This document shows positions 39,986 through 49,244 of a DNA stretch of 64,000 bases, piece after piece. Position numbers and translations under genes: made by a program. Position 1 is the first letter of the stretch. Every line of letters begins with the position of its first letter. The stretch comes from Oleiagrimonas soli (GTDB taxonomy: Bacteria; Pseudomonadota; Gammaproteobacteria; Xanthomonadales; Rhodanobacteraceae). The stretch is taken from the NCBI RefSeq assembly GCF_000761445.1, contig NZ_KN196470.1, positions 417,843 to 481,842 of the forward strand. The letters run 5' to 3'. Under the pieces are notes generated by a model. That model was not told the origin of the DNA, ran no database searches, and saw only the letters and a list, made by a program, of their open reading frames with translations.

Positions 39986-40067
39986 CCGTCATCCCGGCGA
40001 AAGCCGGGACCCAGTGACTTCCGTGGCGTCCATAGGCACTGGGTCCCGGCTTTCGCCGGGATGACGG
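39986..40067. repeat. REP pair: perfect 31-bp inverted repeat
   Basis: The arms 39986-40016 and 40037-40067 are exact reverse complements with a 20-base spacer. Each arm is a REP-type unit with its own small hairpin (CCCGGCGAAAGCCGGG). The element fills the middle of the 298-base gap between gltB and gltD; nothing else in this gap looks functional. Related units occur near 51.34-51.67 kb and, degenerate, at 57.11 kb. Confidence 0.92.
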
Positions 40068-40071
40068 ATAG

Positions 40072-41586
<1,515 letters not shown>

Positions 41587-41637
41587 GGCTTTGGGCGGCT
41601 TCGTTCGGCGTTTTCCGTTGCTTGCTGATCGCTAAAA

Positions 41638-41868
41638 GCGGTTCCGACCGGCTGCGCCGGCCGGGTTCATTTTCTTGCTTGCCCAAGAAAACGAACCAAA
41701 AGAAGGGCACCCCGCGTCCGCGCCTTCCGGCCCTTCGGGCCTCCAGGTTCGCTCCGGGTTCCGGGGGTTCGCCGACAGGTCATCCTGACCTGACGACGAA
41801 CTGGCGCACATCCCTGTGCGCCACCCTGCGGGCCTGATCCTCCACCCTCCGCCGCTACCGAAGGGGAG
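41638..41868 (+). repeat. Dispersed ~230-bp repeat, copy A
   Basis: This block reads from GCGGTTCCGACCGGCTGCGC to the run CCGCTACCGAAGGGGAGGGG. Copies B (45435-45664) and C (46918-47200) have the same order in the opposite orientation. Near its left end is a hairpin TTTTCTTG-CTTGCC-CAAGAAAA (41670-41691) flanked by GTTC/GAAC. In copy B a different sequence forms the hairpin at the same place. Open frames through the repeat are conserved between copies but look like by-products of a structured repeat. Confidence 0.85.
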
Positions 41869-41898
41869 GGGTTGCAGCTTGGGGCGTTACAGCACCAA

Positions 41899-42009
41899 TT
41901 AATTGTCTCCGTCCCCTATTTACCCCTGCGATTTGGTCCTGCCTTTCACTGCCACCTACTAAAAGGGGAGGGGGTATGAGGTTAATGAGGAAATTTAATT
42001 GTCTCCGTC
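41899..42009. repeat. Direct repeat of TTAATTGTCTCCGTC in A/T-rich spacer
   Basis: The 15-base word occurs at 41899-41913 and 41995-42009, each followed by a C/T-rich and T-rich stretch. The spacer between copy A and the 42-kb gene has no gene. A related word (TTGTCTCTGACACC on the minus strand) occurs at 43294-43307. These look like remnants of small repetitive elements. Confidence 0.55.
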
Positions 42010-42044
42010 TCCACCTATTTTTTGGGAAGGTGGTTTTACGATTT

Positions 42045-42569
42045 TTAGTCAGATAGAAAAAAATTCATTACTGCCGCATTATTAGGGTAGCGTGCATGCA
42101 CGGTCACTGGAGATGCGTTGGATCCATTGCTATCGCTATCGCCCGAAAATGTTGCGCTAAATTGATAGGTGGCTACGCCAGTTGGTAGCTTGTATGGGAC
42201 AAAAAAATCTGTGTGGTCGCCATAAACTTTGACTGCGTACCATAATCCTGTGGTGGAATCGTAGCAGCCTGTTCCAGACGCCGCGGGAACTGTTTCTGTC
42301 GAGATTGTGTTGCTATTTTGCGTTGTCGGATTTGTTACGTTTATGTTTGTGTTGTCTTTAGATGTTTTTATTTCCCCTGGGTAAAATGAGCAGCCTCCAG
42401 CATAAACAAGATGTTTTCCAGTCAAAATAATGTGCAGGTTGATCGTTTGCCCTGGAATTGTTTTTCCGTCAATTGATAGTGAGGTGACTGTGGTCGACTT
42501 TGCTTGAGCGCAGGCAGCTGCAAGTGCAAGTGCAGTCGCCATGAAAAGTTTCCACTTAAGCATTTTCAT
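42045..42569 (-). CDS. Exported protein of unknown function, low GC
   Basis: A 174-residue product with a clear signal peptide (KLFMATALALAAACAQA). The mature part is rich in Thr/Ser/Asn, with three Cys (GGCSFYP and SGTGCYD) and strand-forming sequence such as TINLHIILTGKHLVYAGG and VATYQFSATFSGDSD, suggesting an all-beta secreted domain. I do not recognise a family. Base composition and codon use are far more A/T-rich than the surroundings, a sign of transfer. The equally A/T-rich exported protein gene just upstream (33 bases, same strand) probably forms an operon with it. AGGAGAG-like sequence precedes the ATG. Confidence 0.75.
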   Translation of the reverse strand: MKMLKWKLFMATALALAAACAQAKSTTVTSLSIDGKTIPGQTINLHIILTGKHLVYAGGCSFYPGEIKTSKDNTNINVTNPTTQNSNTISTETVPAASGTGCYDSTTGLWYAVKVYGDHTDFFVPYKLPTGVATYQFSATFSGDSDSNGSNASPVTVHARYPNNAAVMNFFLSD

Positions 42570-42601
42570 GAATGCTCTCCTTTTGTGGTGTCCTAGGTTT
42601 C

Positions 42602-42955
42602 TTAGTTTCCATAGACTCGGACACCAATAATTTCTGGACGTCCATTAGAGGCGCATTCGGTATTTGAAACAGTAATTTGAACTTTTTGGTTGTTTTGAAA
42701 AGCTGTGATGCTTGCCATGACGTGAAGCTTGAATCCTGGAGCAGTTCCGTCCACAGAATACACATCTGTATGCGGGCAGCCGGCTGGGTTGATTACCGTT
42801 TCCGCGGTTCCAATGCTAAATGTGTTTGCGCTCCATCCGCTTGAAATGTTGGTGATGTAGATGTTGCTGGTGCTGGTACTCTGGGCGTGAGCTGCGGTGG
42901 CGGAAAAAATTGATGCGAGAATAATGGCATTAAGTGCGACAATTTTCTTGATCAT
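42602..42955 (-). CDS. Small exported protein, low GC (possible SubB-like beta domain)
   Basis: A 117-residue product with a signal peptide (IVALNAIILASIFSATAAHA). The mature part is about 90 residues with two Cys (NPAGCPHTD and VSNTEC). It has the pattern ...FKLHVMASITAFQNNQKVQITVSNTEC...PEIIGVRVYGN. That end recalls the small secreted OB-fold proteins related to subtilase-cytotoxin B subunits, in which a helix of stacked small residues is followed by VxVxV, Cys and a final IxxVxV strand. This likeness is weak and by eye. The gene is A/T-rich and lies just upstream of another A/T-rich exported protein gene. Confidence 0.7.
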   Translation of the reverse strand: MIKKIVALNAIILASIFSATAAHAQSTSTSNIYITNISSGWSANTFSIGTAETVINPAGCPHTDVYSVDGTAPGFKLHVMASITAFQNNQKVQITVSNTECASNGRPEIIGVRVYGN

Positions 42956-43135
42956 CGAAATATTCCTTGGGTGTTTGAGTTTGCTGGATTTGCTAGGTCT
43001 AGTGGTGGCTCGAGAAAAATCCTGCGGCTTACCACTTAATCCTGCTTCGTTACCGTATATGACTATTGTAATGTATAGAATAGGGTGATGCCGATTTCTC
43101 GTGTAGGGGATGTCCTACATGGAAAATGGAAAAGG

Positions 43136-43300
43136 TGTCACCATTTCGCCGCCGCCTGTCAATAGAGCCATAAGCGCCCATCGCCCCGCTGCCGGGGAGA
43201 TCGGTGCCACGTAGCCATGGGGCCGACTTCCGCTGCGTTTTTTCGCGAGGATCGCGCCAGTCACCGTTCTCAAAAGAAAAATGAAAGAAAAATGGTGTCA
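43136..43300. repeat. Candidate 165-bp MITE-like element
   Basis: TGTCACCATTT at 43136-43146 and the reverse complement of TGACACCATTT at 43290-43300 form 11-base terminal inverted repeats with one mismatch. The interior is G/C-rich and has no convincing gene; an 85-residue frame over it starts inside the right end and resembles no family. No target-site duplication was certain. This element accounts for most of the gap between the two neighbouring leftward genes (42956-43355). Confidence 0.35.
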
Positions 43301-43355
43301 GAGACAATTTTTACGGATGTAGATTCACGCTAAATGATGGGGGATTGTTCGAGAT

Positions 43356-43832
43356 CTATCTATTTAGGTCTCGCAGATGCAAGAACCAGTGATTGAAGCG
43401 TTCATCGAGTCCATACGCAGCGGTGTCGATGGAGAATGGCCTTCCAGATTTCGGCACGATCATCGGATAGTGCGCTCCACTGCCTTTGGTGTACATGCGT
43501 CCGGCGATGTCATCAAGCTTGAGTACCCTGTGAATGAGCGGTGTATGCTGCTCGAATTGATCTGCGTACAAATATATACGTGCAGTAAGCGACCATATGA
43601 TGGCGTATGCGAATCCGGCCAATAACAGAACATCAGTGCTGATCATGAGGGGGTTGAAGACAAGCCGGCCATGCGCATAAGGAGGAAAAAATGTCATATA
43701 TGTCCATCCTGAACCAAGAGTCAGTGCCGCAATTATGGTGAAGCCGCGAGCCCACTTCGTAACGCGGTAAACAATCGGATCATCGTGGTCAGGTGGTCGT
43801 GCTGCGACGAATCTTTCATCGGCGTGATTCAT
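43356..43832 (-). CDS. Two-helix membrane protein of unknown function
   Basis: A 158-residue protein with two hydrophobic helices (GFTIIAALTLGSGWTYMTFF at about 30-49 and MISTDVLLLAGFAYAIIWSL at about 63-82). A soluble domain of about 75 residues follows, with ARIYLYADQFEQHTPLIHRVLKLDDIAGRM and a PFSIDTAAYGLDERFNHWF stretch. The layout of two helices then a strand-rich domain resembles small PH-like membrane proteins, but I cannot name a family. Codon use is less G/C-biased than in core genes. A 25-base end of the dispersed repeat lies just upstream of its start. Confidence 0.7.
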   Translation of the reverse strand: MNHADERFVAARPPDHDDPIVYRVTKWARGFTIIAALTLGSGWTYMTFFPPYAHGRLVFNPLMISTDVLLLAGFAYAIIWSLTARIYLYADQFEQHTPLIHRVLKLDDIAGRMYTKGSGAHYPMIVPKSGRPFSIDTAAYGLDERFNHWFLHLRDLNR

Positions 43833-44185
43833 AAAACCTCCTTGTGTTTAATCGAGTAAGCGGCGTCAGCCGGTCGGAACCGCTCTTCACCACACAGAAG
43901 CAAAAGGTCGCATCGTCGTCGAACCCGTTATGGCAGGGCGAATGTGGCCTGCATTCCGTATCGAGGCATCAGCGGGCCGGCACGTGGTGTCCGGATGCCA
44001 GCGTCAACCAATCGCGAATGTGACGCAAGCGACAGAACACACATCGCTGACTTCCCACTGACGCAAAACGTCCATGGAACAAGCGCATGCTCGCCCGTAC
44101 AGGGGGAGGTGCGCGCTGGATCACGATGGGCAAGTTCTTGCCGCCGGCGCGCGTTGATCGGGCTTATTTCAAGGAGCGTTACATC
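43833..44185. other. Intergenic region with a repeat remnant
   Basis: This 353-base gap between divergent genes contains the repeat fragment at 43861-43885 and the AAGGAG ribosome site of the next gene at 44171. No convincing gene, terminator or promoter pair was found. A leftward 87-residue frame here lacks a ribosome site and family likeness. Confidence 0.5.
43861..43885 (-). repeat. Fragment of the dispersed repeat (end piece only)
   Basis: CGGCGTCAGCCGGTCGGAAC continuing to CGCTC matches the terminal 24 bases of copy B (45641-45664) with one inserted base. Only this terminus is present, so it is the scar of a lost copy or an independent half-element. Confidence 0.7.
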
Positions 44186-45274
44186 ATGCATGGGACCATT
44201 GCAGTCCGCCGTGTGCTTGTCGTCGCGGCGATCTTCACCCTGGGGATATTTTCAACGTGGCAGGCGAGTGCCGCCAGCACCGGCAGTTGCGGTGTCGAGC
44301 GCTGGTCGGTCAAGACCGGGACCGATCCGGATGCCGGTCTGGTCGATCTCAACAACCCAGTCCGGCAGACCATCGCCTACCTGACCTCGCTGCCGGCGCC
44401 GACCACCATTCCGTCCAACGCGCGCGTGCAGCCGACGGAGACCACGGCGTTCATCGTCGACGCCACGCTGACCGGGTACAAGCTGGAGAGCGACTCGGAC
44501 TACCACCTGATCCTGCAGGACAGCCAGGGCCGTACCATGATCGCCGAGATTCCGGACCCGGCCTGCGTGGGATCGAGCAGTCCGTTCAAGGCGGATATCA
44601 CCAACGCCCGATCCGAATTCGACGCCAAGTTCAACGCCACGACGTCCTTCCAGAGCACCAGCATCCCGGTCGAGGTCGAGGGTGTGGGCTTCTTCGACTA
44701 CGACCACGGGCAGACGGGCGTGGCGCCGAATGCCATTGAACTGCACCCGGTGCTGAACATCATCTTCAATCCGTCCAGCGGTGGCGGCGGCGGAAGCTCG
44801 CAGCTGGTCCAGAATCCCGGCTTCGAATCCGGTACGGCGACGCCGTGGTCGCTTTCCAGCAGCGTGCTCTGCAGCAACAGCAGTTGCAGCAGTGAGACGG
44901 CGCACAGTGGATCGTGGTTCGCCTGGATGGACGGTTATGGCTCCAGCCATACCGACACGCTCAGTCAGCAGATCGCCATTCCGTCGGGCATGACGTCGGC
45001 CACGCTGACCTTCTGGATGCACATCGACACGGCCGAGACGACGACATCCACGAAGTACGACACGCTGAAGTTGCAGCTCCTCGACAGCAGCGGCAACGTG
45101 CTGGCCAACCTGTACACGTATTCCAACCTCAACGCGAATTCAGGCTACAGCCAGCACACCTTCAATCTTTCGCCGTACATCGGCAAGACGGTGACCTTGC
45201 GCTTCACGGGCACCGAGGACGGTTCGTACCAGACCTCGTTCGTGATCGACGATGTGAACGTGCAAGTGCAGTGA
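44186..45274 (+). CDS. Exported two-domain protein with C-terminal carbohydrate-binding-like domain
   Basis: A 362-residue secreted protein with a signal peptide cut near ASA-AST. Domain 1 (about 33-190) has [36 protein letters not shown] and [19 protein letters not shown], a conserved pattern of secreted bacterial proteins with unknown function. After a GGGGGSS linker, domain 2 (about 205-362) is a jelly-roll: [55 protein letters not shown], as in carbohydrate-binding modules. ATG 44186 has AAGGAG nine bases ahead. It is flanked by repeat pieces on both sides. Confidence 0.82.
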   Translation: MHGTIAVRRVLVVAAIFTLGIFSTWQASAASTGSCGVERWSVKTGTDPDAGLVDLNNPVRQTIAYLTSLPAPTTIPSNARVQPTETTAFIVDATLTGYKLESDSDYHLILQDSQGRTMIAEIPDPACVGSSSPFKADITNARSEFDAKFNATTSFQSTSIPVEVEGVGFFDYDHGQTGVAPNAIELHPVLNIIFNPSSGGGGGSSQLVQNPGFESGTATPWSLSSSVLCSNSSCSSETAHSGSWFAWMDGYGSSHTDTLSQQIAIPSGMTSATLTFWMHIDTAETTTSTKYDTLKLQLLDSSGNVLANLYTYSNLNANSGYSQHTFNLSPYIGKTVTLRFTGTEDGSYQTSFVIDDVNVQVQ

Positions 45275-45434
45275 GTACGGTGGCGCGCGCAAGGGAATGC
45301 TTGCGCGCGCCACGAAAAGAACGATTCCAGGTTCACGTACGACCGTCTGGCTTGGTTCTCCGGGCCTCCGCATCCATCGCATCTTTAGAGCCTGCGGAGG
45401 CGCATACAAGGAATGTCCGCTGTTCAATCCAGAC

Positions 45435-45664
45435 CCCTTAGGTAGCGGCGGAGGGTGGAGGATCAGGCCTGCAGGGTGGCGCACAGGGAGGTGCGCCAGT
45501 TCGTCGTCAGGTCAGGATGACCTGTCGGCGAACCCCCGGAACCCGGAGCGAACCTGTAGGAGCGTAGCTCCGAAGGGCGCGGGCGCCGGGGTTCCTTGTC
45601 TTGGTGACTTCTATGGGACAAGCCATAGAAGTCACCCGGCCGGCGCAGCCGGTCGGAACCGCTC
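45435..45664 (-). repeat. Dispersed ~230-bp repeat, copy B
   Basis: Inverted relative to copy A and matching it from CCCCTTAGGTAGCGGCGGAG to the final GGTCGGAACCGCTC. A perfect 14-bp hairpin (45603-45616 with 45623-45636, loop GACAAG) replaces the unrelated hairpin of copy A at the same position. The rest of the 548-base gap (45275-45822) has no convincing gene. Confidence 0.85.
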
Positions 45665-45822
45665 ATATCAACCGGGCACCTACATCCCTCCCGAAGCGTG
45701 TGAATCCGTTCACACCCAGCCCGAGTCGCGCGCGAAGTTCATCGACCTGTCACGCGCCGTCGATACGGTCCCCGAGCACCTCAGGTTCCATCACTCAATG
45801 ACCCACACGGAAGGGAATGACG

Positions 45823-46890
45823 ATGCTTTCTCGAAGCAAGCTGAACGTTGTGATGTTGGCAGCCGCGCTGACTCTGCCGCTGTTCGCTCAGGCCCACGGG
45901 CACGAACACGGTCCCATGCGAGACCATGACCACGGCCGGATGCATGTCGCGCTTTGGGGCGATCAGTTCTACGCCGACGATCCGGCTGTGCAGGCCGCGC
46001 AGGAAACCCAGACCATCGACTCGCTCAACGATCATGACCTGGACTTCACCATCTTCGTCGGCGACACCAAGAACGGTCACAGTCTGTGCACCGACCAGGC
46101 CATCGGCCAGGACGTGATCACGCGCTTCAACCGCGTGCATGCGCCGACGGTCTACAGCCTGGGCGACAACGAGTGGACCGACTGCCATCGCACCAACAAC
46201 GGCAGTTACGACCCGCTGGAACGACTCGCCTATCTGCGCAAGGCATTCTTCAGCAAGAACGTCAGTCAGGGCCTGCATCCCATGCGGCTCGACCGTCAGG
46301 GCGCGCCGGGTCAGGCCTACAGCGAGAACAGCCGCTGGATCCGCGATCGCGTGATGTTCATTTCACTGAACGTGATTGGCAGCAACAACAACTTCGTTGC
46401 CACGGATGCGGAGTGCACCAAGAAGTCCCTGCGCACCGCGGCCGATTGCGCGGCAGCGACCGCCGAATACCGCGCGCGCAACGAAGCCAACCTGCAGTGG
46501 CTGTCGGATTCGTTCGCCGTGGCGCGGCAACGGCACCTGGCCGGCGTCGTGATCGCCATCCAGGCGGACATGTACGGCGGCATCGACGTGGCCGATGGCA
46601 ACTACCAGGACGCCTTCCTGCCGACGCTGGACCCGACCTACAACGGTTTCGCCGATTTCTTCCACGCCATGATCGACGAGACCCAGCACTTCGACGGTCA
46701 GGTGGTCCTGGTGCATGGCGATTCTCACTACTTCCGCATCGACAAGGCGATGGTGAAGGACGACGGTCAGACCCAGCCGAACTTCACCCGCGTGGAAGTG
46801 TTCGGCAACGCCGACAACAGCTGGGTGGAGATGACGGTCGATCCCGACACGAAGAACGTGTTCTCGTTCCAGCCGGTGTTTTTGCAGTAA
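45823..46890 (+). CDS. Exported metallophosphoesterase-like protein
   Basis: A 355-residue secreted protein with signal MLSRSKLNVVMLAAALTLP to AQA, then a His/Asp-rich stretch (HGHEHGPMRDHDHGRMH). The core resembles the calcineurin-like phosphoesterase fold: VALWGDQFY, LDFTIFVGDTKNGHSLC, VYSLGDNEWTDCH (the GDNE motif). QVVLVHGDSHYFRID corresponds to the late GHxH-type site, but the His pattern is altered. Metal-dependent hydrolysis of a phosphoester is therefore possible but not certain. ATG 45823 is preferred because GGAAGGG lies seven bases ahead; ATG 45817 adds two residues. It lies between repeat copies B and C. Confidence 0.8.
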   Translation: MLSRSKLNVVMLAAALTLPLFAQAHGHEHGPMRDHDHGRMHVALWGDQFYADDPAVQAAQETQTIDSLNDHDLDFTIFVGDTKNGHSLCTDQAIGQDVITRFNRVHAPTVYSLGDNEWTDCHRTNNGSYDPLERLAYLRKAFFSKNVSQGLHPMRLDRQGAPGQAYSENSRWIRDRVMFISLNVIGSNNNFVATDAECTKKSLRTAADCAAATAEYRARNEANLQWLSDSFAVARQRHLAGVVIAIQADMYGGIDVADGNYQDAFLPTLDPTYNGFADFFHAMIDETQHFDGQVVLVHGDSHYFRIDKAMVKDDGQTQPNFTRVEVFGNADNSWVEMTVDPDTKNVFSFQPVFLQ

Positions 46891-46917
46891 TCCGAAACGC
46901 CCGGTTTGCGACCTCAT

Positions 46918-47200
46918 CCCCTTCGGTAGCGGCGGAGGGTGGAGGATCAGGCCCGCAGGGTGGCGCACAGGGACGTGCGCCAGTTCGTCGTCAGGGCAGG
47001 ATGACCTGTCGACGAACCCCCGGAGCCCGGAGCGAACCCGTAGCGCCGTAGGCGCGTAGGGCGCGGATGCTGGGGTGTCCTTGTCTTGGTGACTTCTATG
47101 GGACAAGTGTGCAGGCCGGTTACATGGGTGACGCATGTGACCGGTCTGCACAGCGAGCAAGAAAATGAACCCGGCCGGAGCCAGCAGATCGGAACCGCTT
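46918..47200 (-). repeat. Dispersed repeat, copy C, with an inserted hairpin
   Basis: Same orientation and order as copy B, starting CCCCTTCGGTAGCGGCGG and ending GGAACCGCTT. In the hairpin position it keeps the left arm of copy B's hairpin (GTGACTTCTATGGGACAAG). It then has a new inverted repeat (47108-47126 with 47134-47152, 17 of 19 paired), and ends with AAGAAAATGAACCCGG as in copy A. It is therefore a mosaic of both versions. Confidence 0.85.
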
Positions 47201-47222
47201 TTCAACTGCTCGAAAAGCAGCT

Positions 47223-48524
47223 TCAACCCAACCAATCAAGAATTCGGCGCGCCCCCATCTCGGCCCCATCCTCTCGCGCCACCACTTCACCGACGTCCAT
47301 CGCACGCCGAATAACCGCGTCATCCCGAAGCATCCCCCCAAGCGTGGTCGCAGCCCGCTCCGCACGATACGCATGCCGCGCCAGCGAGCGCCCCACGCCT
47401 AGCCGCACCACGCGCGCCGCGTTGTCGGGTTGATCGACCAGATGCGGCACCACCAACTGCGGCCGCCCGCTGCGCAGCGCCTGCGCGGTGGTGCCGATGC
47501 CGCCGTGATGCACGATGGCGCTGGCCTGCGGAAACAGTCGGGCGTAGGGCGCGTAGCCGGTGATGTGCACGCGCTCCGAAGCCTCCGCCGCCCAGCGCGC
47601 GGCGCGTTCGTCGTCGAGCACGAACACCGCGCGCATGCCCAGCGTGCGCACCGCGGCCAGGCTTTCGCGCACGAAGACTTCCGCGTCATGCACGGCGGAC
47701 GTGCCCTGGGTGAACACGAGCGGCGGCGGGCCGGCGTCGAGGAAGGCCTGCGTGGTTGGATCGAGGTTGGCCGGCGCGCCCTGTTCGCCGTCGTGAAAGG
47801 CGAAGCCGACGATGTCAGTGCGTGCCGGATGGTCCGATTGCGGTGCGCCGAACAACGGCGAGTAGAGCGCCAGCACGCCATCGTCCGAAAACGCGCCCTC
47901 GAACAGCGGGTGCGCGTCGGCGGGCGGCAGGTCGAGTTCGCGCCGCAGGGCGTCGATGGGTCGCGCCCAACGCCGACCCACGCGCTTGCCGAGGTCGATG
48001 AAGGCACGCGTCAGCCTCGGGCCGCAGCGATACACCCAGCGCGACAAGCGTTGCGCATTGGCGACGATCGGCGGGTCGTAGATCGACCAGAAGACCATGG
48101 GCTGCAACGCGATGCTGAAGTCCGGAAGCCCGCGCTTCTCGGCGGCGAGCTTGGCGCCGTAGGCCACCGAGTGCGTGACCAGCGCGTCGGCATCGGCGCT
48201 GATCGCCATGATGTCCTCGTAGGCGTCGCGCAGCGCCGGCATCACGATGTGGGTCAGCAGGAATTGCGGTTGGCGGGCGATGCGCAGCGTCAACGCGTGT
48301 TCGTCCATGCCGAGCCTGTCGACGACCGCCTGCATGTCCGGCCGCATCCGCGCGAACGTCAGACCCTCGACCTCGACCTTCTCGCGGTATTCGCTCGCCG
48401 CCGCCAGCGTGACGCGTGCGCCTTGCTTCTGCAGCGCGAGCGCCAGCGCCATGAACGGATGCAGGTCGCCGTGCGTACCGAACGTGGCGAGGACAATGTG
48501 CGGAGGGTTGCGGGTGCGTGTCAT
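47223..48524 (-). CDS. GT1-family glycosyltransferase (MGT/UGT type)
   Basis: A 433-residue two-Rossmann-domain glycosyltransferase. N-terminus HIVLATFGTHGDLHPFMALA is the acceptor-domain start of sterol/macrolide glycosyltransferases. The C-terminal donor site has SAIVHHGGIGTTAQALRSGRPQLVVPHLVDQPDNAARV, the nucleotide-sugar motif with the HHGG core. Such enzymes transfer glucose, rhamnose or similar to lipids, sterols, rhamnolipid precursors or antibiotics; no acceptor can be inferred. ATG 48524 is used; 48566 is a longer alternative. It ends 23 bases from repeat copy C. Codon use is normal for the genome. Confidence 0.88.
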   Translation of the reverse strand: MTRTRNPPHIVLATFGTHGDLHPFMALALALQKQGARVTLAAASEYREKVEVEGLTFARMRPDMQAVVDRLGMDEHALTLRIARQPQFLLTHIVMPALRDAYEDIMAISADADALVTHSVAYGAKLAAEKRGLPDFSIALQPMVFWSIYDPPIVANAQRLSRWVYRCGPRLTRAFIDLGKRVGRRWARPIDALRRELDLPPADAHPLFEGAFSDDGVLALYSPLFGAPQSDHPARTDIVGFAFHDGEQGAPANLDPTTQAFLDAGPPPLVFTQGTSAVHDAEVFVRESLAAVRTLGMRAVFVLDDERAARWAAEASERVHITGYAPYARLFPQASAIVHHGGIGTTAQALRSGRPQLVVPHLVDQPDNAARVVRLGVGRSLARHAYRAERAATTLGGMLRDDAVIRRAMDVGEVVAREDGAEMGARRILDWLG

Positions 48525-48607
48525 GGATTCGTTCTGCCGTTTGGACGGGCATGCACTGGCTGGCAAATCGGCTGCATGTCGCCGGAGCGAACGGCAGGGG
48601 GGGCGCG

Positions 48608-48973
48608 TTACTTCTTGCAGGGGAAGGTCGCGACCAGTCCCATGTAGAGGACGATGCTGACGGTTCTCGAGTCGGCGACATCCTCGGAGGCGGCCTTGCG
48701 GAATTCCTCGTATTCGGAGTCCAGGATGCGCGTGTAGTTGTCTATGTTCAGAGAAAGCTTGTTCGGCACGCAGAAGATGTTCGGACGCTTCTTGGATATC
48801 AGCGCCGCGTTAGCCAGTGCAAGACCTTCCCCGACCCCGAGGATGTACAGCTTGGCGCTGTCCGGATGTTGCTTCATCAGTTGGTGATATTGGCGCATGG
48901 TCATGGCGTGGGCGGAAAGGGGTGCGCCCAGCACCGTCAATGCGGCGATGCACATAACGACAAGTCTTTTCAT
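48608..48973 (-). CDS. Rap1a/Tai-like exported protein
   Basis: A 121-residue product with a signal peptide (KRLVVMCIAALTVLGAPLSAHA). The mature part follows the Rap1a/Tai pattern: YILGVGEGLALANAAL, then an isolated Cys in NIFCVPNKLSLNIDNYTRIL, and a C-terminal YMGLVATFPCKK Cys. Tai/Rap1a proteins are periplasmic immunity proteins against type VI secretion amidase effectors, but many relatives stand alone as small exported proteins. No T6SS or effector gene is near, so immunity is not shown. Distinct from the glycosyltransferase 83 bases downstream on the same strand. Confidence 0.72.
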   Translation of the reverse strand: MKRLVVMCIAALTVLGAPLSAHAMTMRQYHQLMKQHPDSAKLYILGVGEGLALANAALISKKRPNIFCVPNKLSLNIDNYTRILDSEYEEFRKAASEDVADSRTVSIVLYMGLVATFPCKK

Positions 48974-49112
48974 GATCGGGTATCCCGGTGGGCAGGTGAG
49001 AGAACAGGTTCGTTCGACATCCGCATGAATGTACCAAACGCCGTTGTCATCGTTTCGGCTTGCGCTCGGCGTCGTATGCCGATATCCGCATCCGGCGCAG
49101 GACGCGCCTTGA

Positions 49113-49139
49113 GTCGCCCGGTTTTCGGGCGGCTTTTTT
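49113..49139 (+). terminator. Strong Rho-independent terminator with no + strand gene upstream
   Basis: Stem CGCCCG (49115-49120) with CGGGCG (49126-49131), loop GTTTT, one further G-C pair outside, then TTTTTT (49134-49139). On the + strand it has the full terminator form; on the minus strand no T-run follows. Upstream on the + strand there is no gene back to the S9/gltBD region's accessory neighbours, because adjacent genes run leftward. It may end a small RNA or act as a leader attenuator for the gene at 49245. Confidence 0.75.
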
Positions 49140-49244
49140 ATGCGCGCGGGTCGATTCCGGTGTGCAGCGAGGGCATGACTTTGGTGACTGACGTGCGGTG
49201 GGATGCGGCCGGTAGGATGATGCTTTGCGCCGAAGGACGTGGAC

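Noticed and set aside
41622..41837. 71-residue frame through repeat copy A, with a similar frame at 45463-45666 in copy B
   Set aside because: Similarity between the frames follows from the repeat itself. There is no ribosome site, the hairpin segment differs completely in sequence, and copy C lacks the full frame.
43050..43307. Leftward 85-residue frame over the MITE-like element
   Set aside because: It begins inside the repeat terminus and resembles no protein; it is most simply a by-product of the repeat.
43928..44191. Leftward 87-residue frame in the gap before the two-domain secreted protein
   Set aside because: No ribosome site, no family likeness and overlap with the ribosome site of the opposite gene.
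45876..45945. His-rich stretch as a separate metal-binding peptide
   Set aside because: It lies in frame directly after the signal peptide of the phosphoesterase-like protein, so it is part of that product.
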